Positions 34,476 to 37,480 of a stretch of 37,480 nt of DNA are shown here, one piece after another; position 1 is the first letter of the stretch, and each line of letters starts with the position of its first letter. The DNA comes from Nitrospiria bacterium. GTDB taxonomy: Bacteria > Nitrospirota > UBA9217. The DNA lies in NCBI GenBank assembly GCA_919901555.1, contig CAKKPG010000107.1, positions 14,600 through 52,079 on the forward strand, read 5' to 3'. The translations under genes and the position numbers were made by a program. The notes beneath the pieces were generated by a model. The model saw only the letters and a program-made list of their open reading frames with translations, searched no databases and was not told the DNA's origin.

Positions 34476-35232
34476 GGCGGCCTCCTCTGAGAAATATTTT
34501 TTCAGAACTTCATGAGTGCCGATCTGACTTTGTGCCTGAGCAGATGAAGCGCCCTATGAAGTCCAACAGGGATGTGAGCGATTGGATATTTATAGCATAA
34601 TAGCATAACCGTATTATGGACGCAAGAAATTGCAGAACCCCGGGAACAGCAATAGAAATTACCAGATGCTCTACCAAAGGACCTCCAGCGGTTTATTAAA
34701 ACGCTGCCACCCTTGTGTTATCGATAGAGACACTCAAAGCTGTTTTCTGCCCACCGGGGCGTATATTCCTGAGCGCGCGCATGTTGAACATATTTCACAT
34801 TTATGATCTGGAAAAAGTCGCAAATGGCGTATTGTATCTTGCTGAGCGCAGCTAAGAATCTTATGAAATCAATATGTTAAAAACCATTCGCTTCGTTCAG
34901 GTTGACAGATGAGGACTTCTTGCGGATGGATCAACTGTATATATTTTACTTGCCGAGTACAAGTTGTCAAGGCTGGGCTATCACAGGTGTTCGCGTCTTT
35001 TCAAGGATGGCGCCCGACGTTAGGGTGCGGCGATCCGCGTTTCACCCTCGGGCCATATGCGTTTTAAAGTCATTCACGTAGAACGTTAGTATTAGATCAA
35101 CTTTGGATTTCCGGGCTGTCTTCACGATAACGCATCGTATACCGCCCCGCCTGAAATTCCAAGATCGCAAGAGCTTCTTAGGGTCACCCATTTGAAGGCT
35201 CCCTGTCAAGTGAAGAAGCCCGCCCCGTCCAC
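34476..35232. other. AT-rich intergenic region between kaiC and the integration relics
   Basis: No gene is supported here. It holds a kaiC promoter candidate, a CATAATA/TATTATG dyad overlapping it, a short tRNA-like scrap near 34655-34690 and, toward 35180, the decayed upstream part of an integrase relic. The 64-codon minus-strand frame at 35042-35236 lacks a ribosome-binding site and overlaps that relic, so it is not called. Confidence 0.5.
34597..34625 (-). promoter_or_regulatory. Candidate sigma-70-type promoter of kaiCB
   Basis: Minus strand TTGCGT, 17 bases, TATTAT. The -10 matches consensus at five of six positions, the -35 less well. The leader would be about 115 bases. The -10 lies in a short direct repeat TTATGCTATTATGCTAT and overlaps a dyad, which may mean regulation. 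Confidence 0.4.
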
Positions 35233-35373
35233 CCACATAAGGACTTGCGCATGACTCTCAGATACTGCCAGCTTGCGCCGGAGAACTTGAGCGGGGCTGT
35301 TAAGGTGCTGGATAAGGAAGGAAGTGGTTACGTTTTGGTTACGGATGCAAAAAAAGGATGGCGAATTCGCTAA
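35233..35373 (+). pseudogene. Tyrosine recombinase (integrase) C-terminal relic 1
   Basis: The plus frame reads PHKDLRMTLRYCQLAPENLS and GAVKVLDKEGSGYVLV before its stop at 35371. This corresponds to the last box of phage-type integrases (GHKDIRMTMRYAHLAPE), including the nucleophilic Tyr in LRYCQ. Upstream the frame closes at 35179 and the homology is lost, so only the tail survives. Twelve bases after the stop begins the first copy of the tRNA-end repeat. Confidence 0.8.
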
Positions 35374-35385
35374 CCTCTTGATTTG

Positions 35386-35421
35386 TTGGCGTCCCCAGGG
35401 GGATTCGAACCCCCGTTATCG
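35386..35421 (-). other. Attachment-site scar 1: 36-bp tRNA-Glu-like 3' end
   Basis: Minus-strand text has the T-arm GGGGGTTCGAATCCCCC, the acceptor strand TGGGGACG and CCA. It is identical over 36 bases to 36774-36809. The GATAAC before the T-arm and GGGGACGCCA after it resemble bacterial tRNA-Glu. The 5' part of the tRNA is absent. It is read as an att site left by an integrative element. Confidence 0.85.
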
Positions 35422-35630
35422 GGTTCAAGTTCGGCGGGACGAAAAAACGCAACCTTGATAAGAAGCCTGGTTTCCCGTTTTCTCTACGCAATCAAGGGTC
35501 TTCTGAATTGCGTGCTGTATACCTATTTTGGAATTATGCCCTTTTGGATAATTTCTTGGAACAATTTTGGAACAGTGGAAAGTCAGTGTTTAAGCCATGC
35601 CTGGCGCAATCCCCGGGCACTGCATGATCC

Positions 35631-35981
35631 TCAGCGAATTTTTACACTATCTCTGTATAAAGTCGCCAATCTGCCGCTGAATTCAGTGTAGGGATGATTC
35701 GAGAGGAATTTCGTGACCAGCAGAATCTCCTCTTCCGAGGTCAGATTCCCATGTCGGATATAAATTATTCCACCGGTCTTTTCCGGAGGAAATCTCAAAG
35801 GATTCGTAAAGTGGTAATCTCTGGTGATAAGGACAGACTTGCTGTTACATGCGAGGGCGAATACTTCCTCGTCGGAATTTCCGGAGGTTGCCGACGCCGC
35901 AATGGCAACGATCTGATGGCCGTCACGAAGCAAAACTTCGGCAAGACCATAGCTTACGCTTTCATCAAGAACAATCTTCAT
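35631..35981 (-). CDS. DUF5615 PIN-like toxin
   Basis: 116 aa with the pattern MKIVLDESVSYGLAEVLLRD, ATSGNSDEEVFALACNSKSV and LITRDYHFTNPLRFPPEKTG, typical of DUF5615 proteins. These have a PIN-like nuclease fold: the first Asp (D6) and the later SDEEV and TRDYHF acidic residues would form the metal site. Its ATG overlaps the stop of the DUF433 gene by four bases, the usual antitoxin-toxin order. It probably cleaves RNA when freed. It survives intact inside a decayed island. Confidence 0.87.
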   Translation of the reverse strand: MKIVLDESVSYGLAEVLLRDGHQIVAIAASATSGNSDEEVFALACNSKSVLITRDYHFTNPLRFPPEKTGGIIYIRHGNLTSEEEILLVTKFLSNHPYTEFSGRLATLYRDSVKIR

Positions 35982-36193
35982 GCCACAGCAAGCTTCTCGG
36001 TCGCGAGAAATGAGGCATATTCAAGGCATGCCTTAATGTCTTCAATCGTCAGCCGCGGAAAATTCTTCAAAATCGTTTCGTAATTTTCACCTGCTGCCAT
36101 ATGGCTGAGAATGATATGGACGGGAACACGGGTGCCTTTTACACACGGTTCTCCCCCGCAGATGTTAGGATCGGATGCAATACGAGGATTCAT
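35978..36193 (-). CDS. DUF433 antitoxin
   Basis: 71 aa from ATG 36193, which has AAAGGAG nine bases upstream. The text RIASDPNICGGEPCVKGTRV, PVHIILSHMAAGENYETILK and NFPRLTIEDIKACLEYASFL is the standard DUF433 HTH pattern. DUF433 proteins pair with DUF5615 toxins and bind their own promoter. It overlaps the toxin start by four bases. Confidence 0.9.
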   Translation of the reverse strand: MNPRIASDPNICGGEPCVKGTRVPVHIILSHMAAGENYETILKNFPRLTIEDIKACLEYASFLATEKLAVA

Positions 36194-36407
36194 TCTTTCG
36201 CTCCTTTCACTCCAAGGTTGATTGATTATATACCAAATGGCGCCCGTTAACAATATTTTTTGCAGTCGTTTACACTCGTCCTGAGAACACGCAGACGAAA
36301 AATGGGCCGCCAACATCCACTCCCCGCATCACTTTAACCTGTAACGAATGACTGGACACAGGTAAAGATATCGCCGCTCCTGCCTGCGAAGTCGTAAAGG
36401 AAACCAT

Positions 36408-36772
36408 GAAGTCGTGCACATTAGCTGTCCGTGCGTGTTCTGCCATGCGGGCGGGAAACCTTATACCTTGATGCGAGCGCAGAGGGCTTTCAAAGAGACT
36501 CACGGGAACGCTGAGATCGAAGACTGCCGGTTCCACTATCTGCGGCGCTGCTGTGCATCGTGGAACTGGCAGGCTGGGGTTGACCTGGACACCCTGGCCG
36601 ACCTCAGGGGCCACAAGGACACGAGGATGACGAGAAGTATGCGCTCATCGGGGAGCAGCATCTTGCCGATGCGATCAGCCGACCTGAGGAAAGCTACAGA
36701 AGGTTTAGTACAATTTTGAAACAGTCAAAAGAAAAGGAGCTACAGGCAACCTGTTGTAACTCCTTGAATTGA
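36408..36772 (+). pseudogene. Tyrosine recombinase (integrase) C-terminal relic 2, frameshifted
   Basis: The plus frame from 36414 reads CVFCHAGGKPYTLMRAQRAF, IEDCRFHYLRRCCASWNWQA and GVDLDTLADLRGHKDTRMT. This is the HxLR box (altered to HYLRR) and GHK box of integrases. At about 36632 one base is missing, and the sequel EKYALIGEQHLADAIS continues in another frame to a stop at 36770-36772. The shift puts the presumed catalytic Tyr (EKYA) out of frame. The N-terminal part is absent. The stop is one base before the second tRNA-end repeat. Confidence 0.87.
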
Positions 36773-36773
36773 T

Positions 36774-36809
36774 TTGGCGTCCCCAGGGGGATTCGAACCC
36801 CCGTTATCG
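36774..36809 (-). other. Attachment-site scar 2: 36-bp tRNA-Glu-like 3' end
   Basis: Identical to 35386-35421. Four further bases on the anticodon side (minus strand CACG before GCGATAAC) also match the tRNA-Glu pattern, so this copy keeps slightly more of the tRNA. The sequence directly beyond is coding sequence of a transposon ATPase, not the rest of a tRNA. Confidence 0.85.
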
Positions 36810-37210
36810 CCGTGCGGCTTGACGTGTTTACCGAGCTTCATACCATCACGCAGTTTGAGGGGGACTCAAGACCCATCCTGCCGATCATCCTTGCCGGCCG
36901 GAACAATCTTCTCGACAATCTCACGTTCCGACAGGCAAAGTCATTGGCCTCGCGCGTGGTGGCGCGGGGACACCTGGAGGCGCTGGATCAGAGCGAAATG
37001 TGCGCCTACCTGACGCATCATCTCGACATTGCGGGAGTAAAACAAAACCTCTTTGCCGACCAAGCCGTGACCGCTATCCATCAGGGTTCCGGAGGTCTGC
37101 TCAGAAGAGCGACCAACCTGGCTCGGGGCGCTCTCATTGCCGCTGCCGCCGAGAAATGCAATATCGTTTCCGCCGACCACGTGCGCGTTGCATCCACTGA
37201 GATCCTCTGA
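36810..37210 (+). pseudogene. C-terminal fragment of an ExeA/TniB-like transposon AAA ATPase
   Basis: The open frame begins immediately after the tRNA-end repeat and reads VRLDVFTELHTITQFEGDSR, PILPIILAGRNNLLDNLTFR and LFADQAVTAIHQGSGGLLRR to a stop at 37208. The FEGDSRPxLPxILAG and AVTAIHQGSGGLLRRAxxLA blocks belong to ExeA-like ATPases that accompany DDE transposases. The Walker A and B part is missing, so this is a truncated gene. The truncation point coincides with the end of the att scar. Confidence 0.83.
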
Positions 37211-37212
37211 AA

Positions 37213-37245
37213 TAAACCGGGGGGCGGTTGCTCTCCGGTTCTTTT
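37213..37245 (+). terminator. Possible terminator after the ATPase fragment
   Basis: AACCGG and CCGGTT enclose a 14-base loop, followed by CTTTTGTTT. The stem is short and the T-run interrupted, so this is tentative. Confidence 0.4.
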
Positions 37246-37427
37246 GTTTCAGATAGGCCGGACGAATATGAAAGGGCTGTTATAATCAGAAAGATTAGGC
37301 CGGATTAATTCGGAAAACAACAGTATCGAAAGCGCCACAACCGTTGCGGATATTACTTCAGCGGCTTGGTTTTTCTCTTCCGAACCAGCCGAAAGTAATC
37401 GAAAATGTAGTGCAGAATTTGGCGGTT

Positions 37428-37466
37428 TAGGCGCTTACGCCTATTACATCGACAAAAGATTGTCGA
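37428..37466. repeat. Two adjacent perfect hairpins at the right edge
   Basis: TAGGCGCTTACGCCTA (37428-37443) and TCGACAAAAGATTGTCGA (37449-37466) are perfect stems with 4-base loops, five bases apart. They lie beyond the ATPase fragment, where the end of the transposon may be. The rest of 37211-37480 shows no gene. Confidence 0.5.
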
Positions 37467-37480
37467 TCTTTGAATCGAAT

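Noticed and set aside
34655-34690. tRNA-like text TTTGGTAGAGCATCTGG on the minus strand
   Set aside because: It resembles a D-arm, but no acceptor or anticodon stem can be formed around it; probably chance or an old scrap.
35042-35236. 64-codon minus frame MGGRGGLLHLTG...
   Set aside because: No ribosome-binding site, no family, and antisense to the integrase relic region.
35383-35691. Plus-strand open frame starting MLASPGGFEPPLSG (and a similar one at 36774)
   Set aside because: SPGGFEPPLS is the antisense translation of the tRNA 3' end; no ribosome-binding site and it overlaps the toxin gene antisense.

Overview
The window reads as a chromosomal segment of a Gram-negative bacterium with an outer membrane: it encodes lipoproteins, an OmpA-family protein, BON-domain periplasmic proteins, an OMPLA-like phospholipase fragment and predicted outer-membrane beta proteins. 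An RpoS-like sigma factor, several sigma-54 activators with PAS sensors, non-cyanobacterial KaiB/KaiC and intergenic palindromes would suit a Desulfobacterota or Nitrospirota-type soil or sediment bacterium. That taxonomic guess is inference; no rRNA or marker gene is present. Almost everything from 1 to 34.5 kb is on the minus strand; only relics near 35-37 kb are on plus.

Layout. (1) 0-7.4 kb, signalling and stress control: partial phospholipase A, a double-receiver response regulator overlapping a PAS-PAS histidine kinase, a YqjD/YqjE-like pair, an AI-2E-family exporter, an RpoS-like sigma factor and a GAF-GGDEF diguanylate cyclase. (2) 7.4-14.3 kb, a dense array of small envelope/osmotic-stress genes: TMEM175-like channel, Spy-like periplasmic protein, ABM monooxygenase, two paralogous 49-aa membrane proteins, a DUF3185 protein, an OmpA-like lipoprotein, a DUF4398 lipoprotein, a triple-BON protein, a 39-aa basic protein and CsbD. 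It also holds two gene relics: a frameshifted lipoprotein and the tail of a duplicated BON gene. (3) 14.4-21 kb, three DUF3494 (ice-binding-like/adhesin) proteins, one of them a 1103-aa lipoprotein in which the DUF3494 domain sits inside a DUF11 domain. Two of these genes share a conserved structured non-coding element upstream. (4) 21.9-25.4 kb, a predicted outer-membrane protein, an AT-rich ABC-2 transporter pair and an IS256 transposase fragment. (5) 25.4-34.5 kb, three sigma-54-dependent activators, two of which share a near-identical AAA+/HTH half by segmental duplication, an ABM monooxygenase, and a kaiC-kaiB operon. (6) 34.9-37.5 kb, a decayed integration hot spot: two tyrosine-recombinase relics, each ending next to a copy of a 36-bp tRNA-Glu-like 3' end, with an intact DUF433/DUF5615 toxin-antitoxin pair between them and a truncated transposon ATPase beyond.

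Inferred theme: sensing (PAS, GAF, Kai), second-messenger and alternative-sigma control of envelope protection and a surface-exposed DUF3494 matrix. The least explained features are the covarying hairpin element before the DUF3494 genes, the paired palindromes beside the sigma-54 activators, and the layered tRNA-end scars.
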